Shown here in pieces: positions 42,532-51,249 of a stretch of 64,000 nt of DNA (positions within the stretch are counted from its first letter, which is position 1; each line of letters opens with the position of its first letter). The position numbers were made by a program, and so were the translations under genes. Origin of the DNA: Tepidibacillus fermentans (GTDB lineage: Bacteria > Bacillota > Bacilli > Tepidibacillales > Tepidibacillaceae); NCBI RefSeq assembly GCF_004342885.1, contig NZ_SMAB01000009.1, positions 22,711-86,710 of the forward strand, given 5' to 3'. The notes under the pieces were generated by a model, which did no database searches, had not been told where the DNA came from, and was given only the letters and a program-made list of their open reading frames with translations.

Positions 42532-44106
42532 ATGGGATTAAAAATGGCTGATTTAAATTCGATCTTAGAAGGAACCACCGTTTATTACAACTTATCTGTA
42601 CCAGAAATTGTTGAACACTCCATTAAACGTGGAGAAAGCATGTTGACAAAAACAGGAGCCATTCGTACAACGACAGGAAAATACACAGGACGTTCACCAA
42701 AGGACCGTTTCATTGTTGATGAACCAGAGTATAGCGCGAAAATCTCTTGGGGAAAAGTAAACCAACCTATTTCACCAGAGATTTTTAGAAATCTATACAA
42801 TAAAGTTTTAAACTACTTAAGTAATAAAGAACTGTTTGTTTTTGATGGCTTTGCAGGGGCAGATAAGAACTACCAACTTCCTATCCGCGTTGTGAACGAA
42901 TATGCATGGCAAAATCTTTTTGTCCATCAACTCTTTATTCGTCCAACCGAAGAAGAGTTAAAAACTCATCAGCCTGAATTTACTGTGGTTGCTGCACCTG
43001 GTTTCAAAGCCGATCCAAGCGTTGATGGTACCAATTCTGAAGCATTTGTAATCATTAATCTGAAAGAAAAAGTGGTACTTATTGGTGGAACTGAATATGC
43101 AGGGGAAATAAAGAAATCAATCTTTAGTGTAATGAACTACTTATTACCACAAAGAAATGTTCTTTCCATGCATTGCTCTGCAAATGTAGGCAAAGATGGC
43201 GATGTTGCTTTATTCTTTGGCTTATCTGGAACAGGAAAAACTACTCTTTCTGCTGATCCCAATCGTTTCCTTATTGGGGATGATGAGCATGGTTGGTCAG
43301 AAGATGGTGTCTTTAACATTGAAGGGGGATGCTATGCAAAATGTATCCGTCTATCTGAAGAAAATGAGCCACAAATATGGAATGCCATCAAATTTGGTGC
43401 TGTATTAGAAAATGTAGATATCGATGAAAATCGCAATTTAGATTTTGATAGTGACCGGTTAACTGAAAATACCCGTGCTGCATATCCATTACATTACATA
43501 CCTGGTGCCGTTATTCCAAGCACTGCTGGACATCCAAATGTGGTTATTTTCTTGACGGCTGATGCATTTGGCGTATTGCCACCAATCGCTAAACTTTCAA
43601 AAGAACAAGCAATGTACCATTTCTTATCTGGTTATACAAGTAAGTTAGCTGGTACTGAACGTGGTGTAACGGAGCCTGAAGCAACCTTCTCCACTTGCTT
43701 TGGTGAACCATTCTTACCTTTATCACCAACGGTTTATGCTGAGATGTTAGGAGAAAAAATTACGAAACATAATGCGAGAGTTTATCTTGTAAATACGGGC
43801 TGGTCTGGTGGACCATATGGTGTGGGACAACGAATGAAAATAGCGTATACACGTGCAATGGTTACAGCAGCTATTAATGGATCGATTGAAACTTCAGATT
43901 TTGTTACTGATCCAATCTTTGGATTACAAATCCCAACCCAAATTGAGGGTGTTCCATCAGAAGTATTAAATCCAAGAAATACATGGGCGGATAAAGAAGC
44001 ATATGATCGACAAGCAGAAGATCTTGCAAGACGTTTTAATGAAAACTTTAAAAAGTTCTCTCATGTCTCTGATGAAATTAAATCGGCAGCACCCCTAGTA
44101 AAATAA
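42532..44106 (+). CDS. pckA: Phosphoenolpyruvate carboxykinase (ATP)
   Basis: The 524 residues contain [21 protein letters not shown] near the N-terminus, the phosphate loop [11 protein letters not shown] (about 235), GDDEHGW with metal ligands, [13 protein letters not shown], and [13 protein letters not shown] and [12 protein letters not shown] later on. It converts oxaloacetate and ATP to PEP and CO2 in gluconeogenesis, or the reverse in some fermenters. ATG at 42532 follows GGGGAGG. Monocistronic, with a strong terminator. Confidence 0.97.
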   Translation: MGLKMADLNSILEGTTVYYNLSVPEIVEHSIKRGESMLTKTGAIRTTTGKYTGRSPKDRFIVDEPEYSAKISWGKVNQPISPEIFRNLYNKVLNYLSNKELFVFDGFAGADKNYQLPIRVVNEYAWQNLFVHQLFIRPTEEELKTHQPEFTVVAAPGFKADPSVDGTNSEAFVIINLKEKVVLIGGTEYAGEIKKSIFSVMNYLLPQRNVLSMHCSANVGKDGDVALFFGLSGTGKTTLSADPNRFLIGDDEHGWSEDGVFNIEGGCYAKCIRLSEENEPQIWNAIKFGAVLENVDIDENRNLDFDSDRLTENTRAAYPLHYIPGAVIPSTAGHPNVVIFLTADAFGVLPPIAKLSKEQAMYHFLSGYTSKLAGTERGVTEPEATFSTCFGEPFLPLSPTVYAEMLGEKITKHNARVYLVNTGWSGGPYGVGQRMKIAYTRAMVTAAINGSIETSDFVTDPIFGLQIPTQIEGVPSEVLNPRNTWADKEAYDRQAEDLARRFNENFKKFSHVSDEIKSAAPLVK

Positions 44107-44133
44107 TCTTGGTTAAATAAATAATCCAGACAC

Positions 44134-44172
44134 GAGAAAAGAACCACCCCAAGGTTCTTTTCTCATTTTTTT
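44134..44172 (+). terminator. Terminator of pckA
   Basis: Perfect 12-bp stem GAGAAAAGAACC/GGTTCTTTTCTC followed by ATTTTTTTA. Confidence 0.95.
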
Positions 44173-44534
44173 ATTCGATTTTATTTTTACGGATCTGAGT
44201 TTCTCAACGAAATCAAAACATGTTTCCTATTTATAATACCGGGAGCTTATGGAGATAGTAAGAAGGGCAAGGGTTTTCCCCCTCTACTTAAATGAATCCC
44301 ATGAGTTACAATATTGACAATACCAGAGTGGGCCACTCATTACATCCCACCCTTTTCTTTTTAATAAATACTTTATTCTTGAGATTAATTGAATTTCCTC
44401 TTTTATCAAAATCTTTTACTAGCACAATGGGTTTTATATTTTTTTGCAAATTCTACTATACTTCTATTTCATTCTAATTTAATATATAGTTGTCAGATGT
44501 AAAGACAATTATATACACATGAGGTGGGTAAACG
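44173..44534. other. Leader region of the MFS gene
   Basis: The 362 bases hold no supported gene; a 61-codon frame at 44292 lacks a ribosome site and any recognisable sequence. The only clear signal is the inverted repeat at 44490-44508. Confidence 0.5.
44490..44508 (+). promoter_or_regulatory. Inverted-repeat operator candidate before the MFS gene
   Basis: TTGTC-N9-GACAA, 26 bases upstream of the start codon. The half-sites resemble those bound by GntR/FadR-type regulators, but no such regulator is encoded nearby. Confidence 0.45.
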
Positions 44535-45737
44535 ATGAATCTAAGTAAAGAGTTTAAAAAATTAATAGGAATAGCTGGTATAGGTTGGGCATTTGATGCG
44601 ATGGATGTCGGCTTATTGTCATTTATCATGGTTGCATTGGCAAAGGAATGGGGATTAAACTCCTATCAAACAGGGTGGCTTGGATCAATTAATTTAATCG
44701 GAATGGCAATCGGGGCAACGATTGGTGGCATACTAGCAGATCGTATAGGAAGAAAACCTGTTTTTCTTTATACCTTATTATTATTCGGTATTGCAACAGC
44801 AGGTAGTGCATTTGCCACTGGTTTTACGTTCATGTTTATCTTCCGTTTCTTGATTGGTCTTGGTATTGGCGCTGAATTACCAGTCGCTTCTACCCTCGTA
44901 AATGAACATGCTCCTAAACAAATCCGAGGCCGTGCTGTGGTTATCTTAGAAAGTTTCTGGGCCGTTGGTTGGTTATTAGCCGCTCTTATCGCTTATTTTG
45001 TGATACCTAACTTTTCTTATGGTTGGAGATTAGCTTTAATCATTGGTGGAATACCGGCGATTTATGCGTCATTGGTTCGTAAGCAAGTGCCAGAATCACC
45101 GGTTTACCTTGAAGCTCAGAAAAAAGCCTATCAAAATAAACAGAACAGAAAAACGAATCTCTTTAAACATTATAAAAAGGAAACCATTACATTATGGACC
45201 GTATGGTTTGTCATCGCTTTTTCTTACTATGGAATGTTTCTCTGGTTGCCCTCTGTCCTTGTTGGCAAAGGATTTACGATGATTAAATCATTTGAATATG
45301 TTTTTATCATGACCATTGCTCAATTACCAGGTTATTTTCTTTCTGCCTATCTCGTAGAAAAATGGGGACGAAAACCTGTACTCGCTACTTTCTTACTTGG
45401 TACAGCTATTAGTGCATGGTTATTTGGTGGAAGTGGGCAACAAGCACAACTTCTGATCTTTGGATCACTACTTTCTTTCTTTAATCTTGGTGCATGGGGA
45501 GCATTATACGCCTACACACCTGAAAATTATCCAGTGGAAATTCGCGGAACAGGTTCAGGTTCTGCCGCTGGATTTGGCCGAATCGGAAGTATTATAGCAC
45601 CCTTATTAGTCGGGATCCTGATTGCAAATAAAGTGACTTATCAATCCATTTTCTTAATCTTCACAACTACCATCGTTGTTGGCGTCATTGTATTATTGTC
45701 AATTGGAAAAGAAACAAAAGAGGCTTATTTAAACTGA
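44535..45737 (+). CDS. MFS transporter, sugar/aromatic-acid/niacin porter type
   Basis: The 400-residue protein has twelve helices. It shows GWAFDAMDVGLLSFIM in helix 1, the loop motif GGILADRIGRKPVFL, RFLIGLGIGAELPVASTLVNEHAPKQIRGRAV and the mid-protein PESPVYLE, with a second RxGRKP copy (EKWGRKPVLA). The D-x-x-D helix 1 motif and PESP place it with NiaP/MhpT-type acid porters. ATG at 44535 follows GAGGTGGG. Substrate unknown. Confidence 0.9.
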   Translation: MNLSKEFKKLIGIAGIGWAFDAMDVGLLSFIMVALAKEWGLNSYQTGWLGSINLIGMAIGATIGGILADRIGRKPVFLYTLLLFGIATAGSAFATGFTFMFIFRFLIGLGIGAELPVASTLVNEHAPKQIRGRAVVILESFWAVGWLLAALIAYFVIPNFSYGWRLALIIGGIPAIYASLVRKQVPESPVYLEAQKKAYQNKQNRKTNLFKHYKKETITLWTVWFVIAFSYYGMFLWLPSVLVGKGFTMIKSFEYVFIMTIAQLPGYFLSAYLVEKWGRKPVLATFLLGTAISAWLFGGSGQQAQLLIFGSLLSFFNLGAWGALYAYTPENYPVEIRGTGSGSAAGFGRIGSIIAPLLVGILIANKVTYQSIFLIFTTTIVVGVIVLLSIGKETKEAYLN

Positions 45738-45739
45738 AA

Positions 45740-45791
45740 TCAAGCAGCTGAAGATGTTATAGATGCCTGTCTACTTGACAGAGGTCACTTC
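45740..45791 (+). mobile_element. Vestigial IS3-type right end
   Basis: CTGTCTACTTGACAG (45767-45781) is identical to the inner part of the right end of the IS3 wreck at 5878-6886, and the flanking bases (GCaGCTGA..., GGtCAcTTCA) are related. Only about 50 bases remain. Confidence 0.45.
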
Positions 45792-45819
45792 AATTGAAAC
45801 CATAATCCAAAATAAAAGA

Positions 45820-45875
45820 AGGTTTGTGATTTGTATTAGCAAATAGCCTCGCACAATCACAAACCTACTTTTTTT
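45820..45875 (+). terminator. Terminator of the 44535-45737 MFS gene
   Basis: 12-bp stem AGGTTTGTGATT/AATCACAAACCT with a long loop, then CTTTTTTT. Confidence 0.85.
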
Positions 45876-45961
45876 CACAATCGTAAATAGAAATCGATAA
45901 TCTCTGGAATATCCGTCTCATCTGCTAGCTTTAAAAATACTCGATTCCCTTCTATATATGG
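45875..45961 (-). pseudogene. N-terminal fragment of a GNAT acetyltransferase gene
   Basis: The minus strand reads YIEGNRVFLKLADETDIPEI and IDFYLRL before a stop. This resembles the first strand and helix of RimJ/RimL-type GNAT proteins (IEGxRVxLRxLxxxD). It overlaps the 3' end of the EamA gene in another frame. Only about 28 residues remain. Confidence 0.5.
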
Positions 45962-46857
45962 CAGGTTGCGTTGATTTGACAAGGTGTATCCTTACTCCTT
46001 TCTTGTACAATGATGACGGCAAGGATCACAAGAGCGATCCCAATCGATTGTAAAAGTGTAAGGCGTTCCCCATATTGAAAAATCCCTAACAACGTGGCTA
46101 CCACAGGCTCAATGGTCGATACAATTGAGGCTCTACTTGATTCAAGACTTTCAAGTCCTTTTGTGTAAAGGATATACGCCAATACGGTGGGGAACAAGCC
46201 TAATCCAAGCAGATAAAGCCATGTTTTCGTTGATGAGAACAATTCCGCATTAGACCAAAGATGTGTCGCCGGAATCATTGAAATACTTGCAAATACGAAC
46301 GTATATAACGTAATAGTCAATGTGTCATACTTCCTTAAGGCCGCTTTTCCAAAAATACTATATAATGCATACCCTATTCCCGAATTTAATCCCGCAATCA
46401 GTCCCTTTAAAGAAATGGTTGTAGATTGTTCGAATAAACCGATTACGAATACGATTCCGACCAAAGTTATAATTAATGAAGAAATTTTCCGTTTTGTTAA
46501 TCTTTCCTTAAAGATCATCCGTGAAAGTATAGTTACAAAAGCAGGTGCTGTATAGAGTAATACCGCCGCAATCGATAAAGAGACCTCTTGCATAGCAGTA
46601 AAATAACTCCAATTAAAAAAGACAATGCTAAAAATCCCTGTACCCACAAAATAATAACTATCCTTCCAGTTAATTTTTAAGAGGGATCGATCTTTATAAA
46701 GGACATAAACAAATAATAAAAGTGCCGCAACAATCACACGAACCGCCACCACTTCAATCGCTTGAAAACCCACTTGATACAACCCTTGAACAAAAAAACC
46801 GATTAACCCCCATAACGTTGCACTAATTAAGATGAGCAAGTACGATTTTGTTTTCAC
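45952..46857 (-). CDS. EamA/DMT-family transporter
   Basis: The 301-residue membrane protein has ten helices in two EamA repeats. Visible motifs are SATLWGLIGFFVQGL, FNWSYFTAMQEVSLSIAAVLLYTAPAFVTIL, ALYSIFGKAAL and ASIVSTIEPVVATLLGIFQYGE. DMT members export or import amino acids and metabolites; substrate unknown. The C-terminal tail after ERSKD (TPCQINATCHI) runs into the GNAT remnant and may be altered by a deletion. Confidence 0.88.
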   Translation of the reverse strand: MKTKSYLLILISATLWGLIGFFVQGLYQVGFQAIEVVAVRVIVAALLLFVYVLYKDRSLLKINWKDSYYFVGTGIFSIVFFNWSYFTAMQEVSLSIAAVLLYTAPAFVTILSRMIFKERLTKRKISSLIITLVGIVFVIGLFEQSTTISLKGLIAGLNSGIGYALYSIFGKAALRKYDTLTITLYTFVFASISMIPATHLWSNAELFSSTKTWLYLLGLGLFPTVLAYILYTKGLESLESSRASIVSTIEPVVATLLGIFQYGERLTLLQSIGIALVILAVIIVQERSKDTPCQINATCHI

Positions 46858-46931
46858 ATATTCCCCCCCTTATCCTACCTCTTAACCATTATATACCATG
46901 GGAATACAAATTTTGTTTGAAAAGAGGAAAA

Positions 46932-46961
46932 AAGCAAGGAATATATAATTCCCTGCTTTTC
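46932..46961 (-). terminator. Terminator after the 46977-47324 gene
   Basis: Stem AAAGCA-GGAAT/ATTCC-TGCTTT with A and T tracts on both sides; 15 bases beyond the stop codon. Confidence 0.8.
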
Positions 46962-46976
46962 AAAATTCTTTTCCTA

Positions 46977-47324
46977 TTAAGGATGGGTAATCGATTGTAA
47001 CGCTTGGGCACATTCATGAATGTGACGTGTATAATCTTCTACAAGTTGACGTGCAATCACACCATGTGCATCATCAACCAATCCATCGGTCCCAATATTA
47101 ACGACATTCACTTTTACTTCTCTTGGATCTAAATAGGTCACACGAAAGTCAAAATGATATCCTTGTCTTCCTTTTGTATCAATATGAACCAATAAAGAAT
47201 TTGGTGGATCTTCCAAAACTTTAACCTCTGCAGAATCGGAGGGATTCAAATAATCAGGAAGGGTATCATTCCATGCAGAGACGAGTGTTTTTTGATCGAC
47301 GTTCAATTGATTTTGGTTGCTCAT
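46977..47324 (-). CDS. Hypothetical protein, 115 residues
   Basis: I do not recognise this soluble acidic protein. It shows SDSAEVKVLEDPPNSLLVHIDTKGRQGYHFDFRV-like alternating strands in the middle (seen in short pieces such as NSLLVHIDTKG) and a C-terminal helix with VEDYTRHIHECAQALQ. The ATG at 47324 has AGGTGTTG in front and a terminator follows, so it is a real single-gene transcript. No signal peptide, membrane helix or known motif. Confidence 0.7.
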   Translation of the reverse strand: MSNQNQLNVDQKTLVSAWNDTLPDYLNPSDSAEVKVLEDPPNSLLVHIDTKGRQGYHFDFRVTYLDPREVKVNVVNIGTDGLVDDAHGVIARQLVEDYTRHIHECAQALQSITHP

Positions 47325-47409
47325 TTACAACACCTCCACTTTTTAGGGTGTTGCAAGTAAAAGGCTTTTATGCAATTCACAGTTATAATGACAGACCACA
47401 AAATGATCC

Positions 47410-47540
47410 TGTGACATACTCCCACCACCTACGCTAACGCTTAGAGGTGGGGGCTTCTCGGGTAATCCCTTCTTGTGAAGGGAAGTTGACCGAGCGATCC
47501 CCGTGTGCCCCACGGTTCGAGGAGAAGTTAGGCAATACCT
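47410..47540 (-). ncRNA. Predicted omega RNA of TnpB
   Basis: TnpB elements produce a guide RNA from the 3' end of tnpB through the right end. This stretch has nested hairpins (CTTCCCTTCACAAGAAGGG, then CCACCTC...GAGGTGG pairing) and ends at the right terminus, beyond which genomic sequence would form the guide. Position is inferred from known TnpB systems. Confidence 0.5.
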
Positions 47541-48640
47541 AACTGTTTCATCCCTTCCTTTTTGATATTGATGGCGGCATTGACGTCCCGATCACTCGCA
47601 AAACCACATTCACAGCGAAAGGTACGTTCAGAAAGGGATAGGGACGCTTTGGCTTGACCGCAACATGAACAAGTTTTGGATGATGGAAACCACTTATCTA
47701 TTTTGATAAGCTTCTTTCCTTGCTCCTCTAACTTATATTGGAGAAATGTAGTAAACATGCCCCATGCATTGTCAGCAACGCTTTTGCCGAAATTGAGTGC
47801 TTGGGACATTCCCTTCATGTTGAGGTCTTCAATAACCACGCAATCATACCGTTTCGCTAATTTGTGCGATTCCTTATGTAGAAAGTCTTTTCGTTGGTTT
47901 GCGATTTTCTCATGGAGTTTCGCTACTTTTAGTCGCTGTTTGTGCCAACGATTAGAGTCTTTCTTTCTGCGTGATAAAATACGCTGTTCCTTTGCTAATT
48001 TTTCCAAGGCTTGATGATAGAAACGAGGGTAATTGGCTGTCTTACCTTCTTCGCTATCGACAAATAAGCCGTTCATGGAAAAATCCAAACCAACAACAGC
48101 TTGTACTTCTTTTTGTGTAGGTTGATGTTCATATTCAGTGAGAATAGAAACATAGTATTTTCCTGTTTTTGTTCGAGAAACTGTACAAGACTTGATGATA
48201 TGATGTGACGGAATTTCTCGATGTTGTTTCATCTTTACAAGTTTCAGTTTAGGTAATTTAATATAGCCGTCCAAAAGCATAATGTTTCCGTTGACCATGT
48301 TTGTTGTGTAGGACTGTCTCGCCTTACGGCTTTTGAACTTAGGAAATTCAGCACGACCAGAGAAAAAGTTTTGGTATGCCTTTTGCAAATTCAGTTGAGC
48401 GTTTGCCAACGCAAGACTATCAACTTCTTTGAGCCATGCAAATTCCTTTTTGTACTTGGCAGGAGTCGGGAATTTTTGCTTTTTCAAGGCTTCTTGGTCT
48501 TCCTTGAATTTCTCATATATTTCTTTTCGTTCAGCCAACATTTTGTTGTAGACGAAACGAACACAACCGAAGGTTTTTGCAAGAAGTTGCTCTTGTTCTT
48601 GCGTTGGGTACAGACGAAATTTATATGCTTTGTTTGCCAT
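47528..48640 (-). CDS. tnpB: RNA-guided endonuclease TnpB (IS605 OrfB)
   Basis: The 370 residues start with the helix-turn-helix KAYKFRLYPTQEQEQLLAKTFGC. The RuvC domain holds the catalytic Asp in VGLDFSMNG, Glu in VVIEDLNMKGM and Asp in SDRDVNAAINI, with the zinc finger CSCCG...CECG between the last two. All three acids and four Cys are intact, so it should be an active nuclease. The ATG at 48640 lacks a strong ribosome site, as usual for these elements. Confidence 0.95.
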   Translation of the reverse strand: MANKAYKFRLYPTQEQEQLLAKTFGCVRFVYNKMLAERKEIYEKFKEDQEALKKQKFPTPAKYKKEFAWLKEVDSLALANAQLNLQKAYQNFFSGRAEFPKFKSRKARQSYTTNMVNGNIMLLDGYIKLPKLKLVKMKQHREIPSHHIIKSCTVSRTKTGKYYVSILTEYEHQPTQKEVQAVVGLDFSMNGLFVDSEEGKTANYPRFYHQALEKLAKEQRILSRRKKDSNRWHKQRLKVAKLHEKIANQRKDFLHKESHKLAKRYDCVVIEDLNMKGMSQALNFGKSVADNAWGMFTTFLQYKLEEQGKKLIKIDKWFPSSKTCSCCGQAKASLSLSERTFRCECGFASDRDVNAAINIKKEGMKQLGIA

Positions 48641-48746
48641 ATCGAATCACCCATCCCAATCACGAACATTTGTTTGGTTTTATTCTATCATAATTGCGAT
48701 ATTTAGGCTACGCCTAACCGAAATTCATCTCCCACTTTCACTTCGT

Positions 48747-49769
48747 TTAGAAGTGGGAGACTTTTTTCGGAGGGAGGTTAAAAAGCAAAAATAACGGTTC
48801 TTTTTCTGTCTCAGAGTCAATGATTTCTTTCAATTTTAAATATTTTTCTGGATTAGAGTTATTAGTAAGGTAACGAATAGATCGACGATAGAATCGTGTG
48901 GGGAAAGCTAAATAGGAGAAAAAAATCCTCCATTCCATATCATTGATTGGGGTAGATAATTTTGATTGGTAGCCATGAAGGAATGTAAAGACCATGTTGG
49001 AATCCCAATCGTAGGGTTTTGCATGATGTTCAAGAAAATGTGCAAGGTCCTTTACCCGTTCTGCATAAGATAATGTCTCAAAATCGATAAACCAAACCTC
49101 TCCTTTATGATCCAACATGATATTTCGGTGTTGCAATCCCCCGTGGCATAAAGCGGCTGACTCAGGATGAGAGGATAAAAGTTTGTTATAATCAACATTT
49201 TTGATATATTGATAAGCTAGGCTACAACGTTCAAGTAAAAAATCTAAAATTTTCACTTCTAATGAATGGGAAGATTGGTATAAAAATTTCTCTTTCATTT
49301 TCGTAAGTTTTTGATAAGCTCTAAAGAGAAATGATGGACGTTTTCCCCATTCATATCTTGGACTATCTTGCTCTGGTCTAATTCCTACCGTAGCTTGATG
49401 AAAATCAGCTAAGGCTTCCCCTATTAGTTGTACATATGGATAGCTATGATTAGGAAGCTCTTGTAGTTCAAGCCACTCCTCCATAAAATAATCCTTGTCT
49501 TCAAAGTGAATTAAATATTTTCCTTCTTTCGAACGTAAGAGTTTAGGAATTTTAATAAATCCTTTTTCTCTAATCTTCTTCAAATACTCTGCAATAAGAG
49601 GAAGGTCTGGCAACTCTTCAGCTCCTTTAAACCCAAAAGAGCCATGGGATGTATTCACTTTGTAGACTGCTCGAATCTTTTTCATTGAATAAACGTCTAT
49701 ACCGTAATGCTCCTCAATGAGTGTTTTTACAATATTTTCTGAAAGGTCCACATTCGCTGAAAGCATCAA
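48747..49769 (-). CDS. CotS/CotI-family spore coat protein (kinase-like fold)
   Basis: The 340-residue protein has an aminoglycoside-phosphotransferase fold: N-lobe KVNTSHGSFGFKG, then FMEEWLELQEL, catalytic-loop region LCHGGLQHRNIMLD (Asp/Asn pattern HGxxxxxN with Gly for the usual Asp) and WFIDFETLSYAERVKDLAHFL. CotS-like proteins sit in the spore coat. The end of the gene (LPPKKVSHF and stop) lies inside the IS605 left-end hairpin, so the original C-terminus was replaced by about nine IS-encoded residues. Confidence 0.85.
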   Translation of the reverse strand: MMLSANVDLSENIVKTLIEEHYGIDVYSMKKIRAVYKVNTSHGSFGFKGAEELPDLPLIAEYLKKIREKGFIKIPKLLRSKEGKYLIHFEDKDYFMEEWLELQELPNHSYPYVQLIGEALADFHQATVGIRPEQDSPRYEWGKRPSFLFRAYQKLTKMKEKFLYQSSHSLEVKILDFLLERCSLAYQYIKNVDYNKLLSSHPESAALCHGGLQHRNIMLDHKGEVWFIDFETLSYAERVKDLAHFLEHHAKPYDWDSNMVFTFLHGYQSKLSTPINDMEWRIFFSYLAFPTRFYRRSIRYLTNNSNPEKYLKLKEIIDSETEKEPLFLLFNLPPKKVSHF

Positions 49770-49920
49770 AAAACATCCTTTTACTTCAATTTTTCAGTTA
49801 TTTTTTCAGTTATTCTTCATAATCTAACAAAAAGTTGTTATAACTTCCATTTATTCTATGTGTGTTTATCCATTTTTGTCACTGCCAATATATCCATGAT
49901 TCGATAAATAGTCTATGATT

Positions 49921-50075
49921 ATACTGGCAGATACAAGCATTAGGCAAACCAGTAGACTCTCTTTTATCTTTCCGCATTTACTGCAAGTTTTGGAACTTGG
50001 AATCCTTTTGTCTATTTTTACAAGCTGTTTTCCTTGCTCTTTTAGCTTGTAGCTTAGAAATGATACAAGATCTAA
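49921..50075 (-). pseudogene. TnpB C-terminal remnant
   Basis: The minus strand reads FLSYKLKEQGKQLVKIDKR, then IPSSKTCSKCGKIKESL and stops resembling TnpB after that. This equals the segment before and at the first CxxC of the zinc finger in the intact TnpB 1.5 kb away (FLQYKLEEQGKKLIKIDK), but belongs to a different lineage. The rest is lost. Confidence 0.85.
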
Positions 50076-50107
50076 CTAGAGAAGAAGCAATAGAGTGGAT
50101 AAAACAA

Positions 50108-50129
50108 TAAGAGGGGAGAAACCCCCTCT
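50108..50129 (-). terminator. Terminator of ssrA
   Basis: Stem AAGAGGGG/CCCCTCTT, followed by ATTGTTTTAT on the minus strand, 45 bases past the tmRNA 3' end. Confidence 0.85.
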
Positions 50130-50174
50130 TAATGGTTATGTTTTTATGTTCTTTGCTCATTAAGGATTTATGTA

Positions 50175-50537
50175 TGGTGGAGGCGAGGGGAATCGAACCC
50201 CTGTCCGAAAGCATCGCCACATCAGCTTCTCCGAGTGCAGTTACTTGAGAAGGTTTCACTTATTCGACTGCCAAGTAACAAGCGTTCGAATAAGCTAGCC
50301 TGATTGATCTCTTCGGCCACCTACAGGCGGAAGGTGAACCGCGTATCCCACTATGAGTGAGCCCTAGTCATTCCACATGGGCGATGGAATGGTAGAGCCG
50401 CAAGCTGAATTAAGCAGCTAATGCGAAGTTGTTGTTAGATTTGCCAGTTATTATTGGCGTTCGCGTTTTAACGAGGCCGCTGCCCCTCGACTCGCTACTG
50501 ATGCTCGAACTACCCCCGTCGAATCCAAAACGCCCCC
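50175..50537 (-). ncRNA. ssrA: Transfer-messenger RNA (ssrA)
   Basis: The RNA is 363 bases. The 5' end GGGGGCGTTTTGGATTCGAC and the 3' end with the T-loop GGAATCGAACCCC (plus strand) and encoded CCA form the tRNA-like part. The tag frame encodes (A)GKSNNNFALAA followed by TAA, ending in the ALAA degron. It rescues stalled ribosomes with SmpB, encoded just upstream in the direction of transcription. Confidence 0.98.
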
Positions 50538-50648
50538 AAATTAGAAGTAAGAGGTGGGATGTTGGAAGTTGGGTTAAACATCAACCACCATGTTACATCT
50601 CGTAGTATATCACAAATGATATACTTTTTGAAGTTATACCTTTTACCA

Positions 50649-51116
50649 TTAGTATTTCTGCTTTTCGCGAAGTGCTCTAGCCACTTCACGATTCGCATCC
50701 CGTTTGGCGATTGCTTGCCGTTTATCATATTGCTTTTTCCCTTTCGCTAAAGCCAAATCTAGCTTTGCGAATCCATTCCGCAAGTAGAGCTTTAAAGGAA
50801 CTAAGGAATATCCTTTTTCCTTCGTTTTTCCAATCAATTTGCGAATTTCTTCTTTATGAAGGAGTAACTTCCTTGTTCTTGTTGGTTCATGATTAAATCG
50901 ATTGCCTTGTTCATAAGGGCTAATATGCATGTTATGCAAGAAAACTTCTCCATTGGAAATTCGTGCAAAGCTATCTTTCAAATTCGCTTTGCCCGCACGA
51001 ATGGATTTAATTTCTGTTCCAGTAAGCACGATTCCAGCTTCATAAGTATCCTCAATAAAATAATCATGTGTTGCTTTTTTATTTTGGGCTACAACTTTTA
51101 CATCTTTTTTCCCCAT
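50649..51116 (-). CDS. smpB: SsrA-binding protein SmpB
   Basis: The 155-residue OB-fold protein has [42 protein letters not shown] in sections, [30 protein letters not shown] and the basic tail [26 protein letters not shown]. It brings tmRNA to stalled ribosomes. The start has GAGGTGAG ahead of ATG. The order rnr-smpB-ssrA is conserved in Bacilli. Confidence 0.97.
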   Translation of the reverse strand: MGKKDVKVVAQNKKATHDYFIEDTYEAGIVLTGTEIKSIRAGKANLKDSFARISNGEVFLHNMHISPYEQGNRFNHEPTRTRKLLLHKEEIRKLIGKTKEKGYSLVPLKLYLRNGFAKLDLALAKGKKQYDKRQAIAKRDANREVARALREKQKY

Positions 51117-51210
51117 CTCGTGCTCACCTTCCTCTTAATATGATACAAATCCGTATCAAGTATTTTATCATGAAAGGAATTGGGTTTCAATTCACTTTCC
51201 AATCAAAAAC

Positions 51211-51242
51211 AAAATCTCCCATGAAATTTGAAGGGAGATTTT
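51211..51242 (-). terminator. Hairpin between rnr and smpB
   Basis: 10-bp stem AAAATCTCCC/GGGAGATTTT with GTTTTTG after it on the minus strand; terminates or attenuates the rnr transcript before smpB. Confidence 0.8.
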
Positions 51243-51249
51243 ATAAAGT

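Larger units (their letters stand above)
47405..48776 (-). mobile_element. IS200/IS605-type element carrying only tnpB (IS1341-like)
   Basis: The left end shows a subterminal hairpin CTCCCAC/GTGGGAG (48729-48759), and the right end another, CCACCTCTAAGCG/CGTAGGTGG (about 47420-47450). One tnpB fills the middle and no tnpA is present, so movement needs a TnpA from elsewhere. The sequence just outside the left end reads TTTTTAAC on the minus strand, a plausible target-adjacent motif. Exact cleavage positions are estimates. Confidence 0.75.

Noticed and set aside
44292..44477. 61-codon plus-strand ORF before the MFS gene
   Set aside because: No ribosome site and hydrophobic low-complexity sequence; most likely chance in an A/T-rich spacer.
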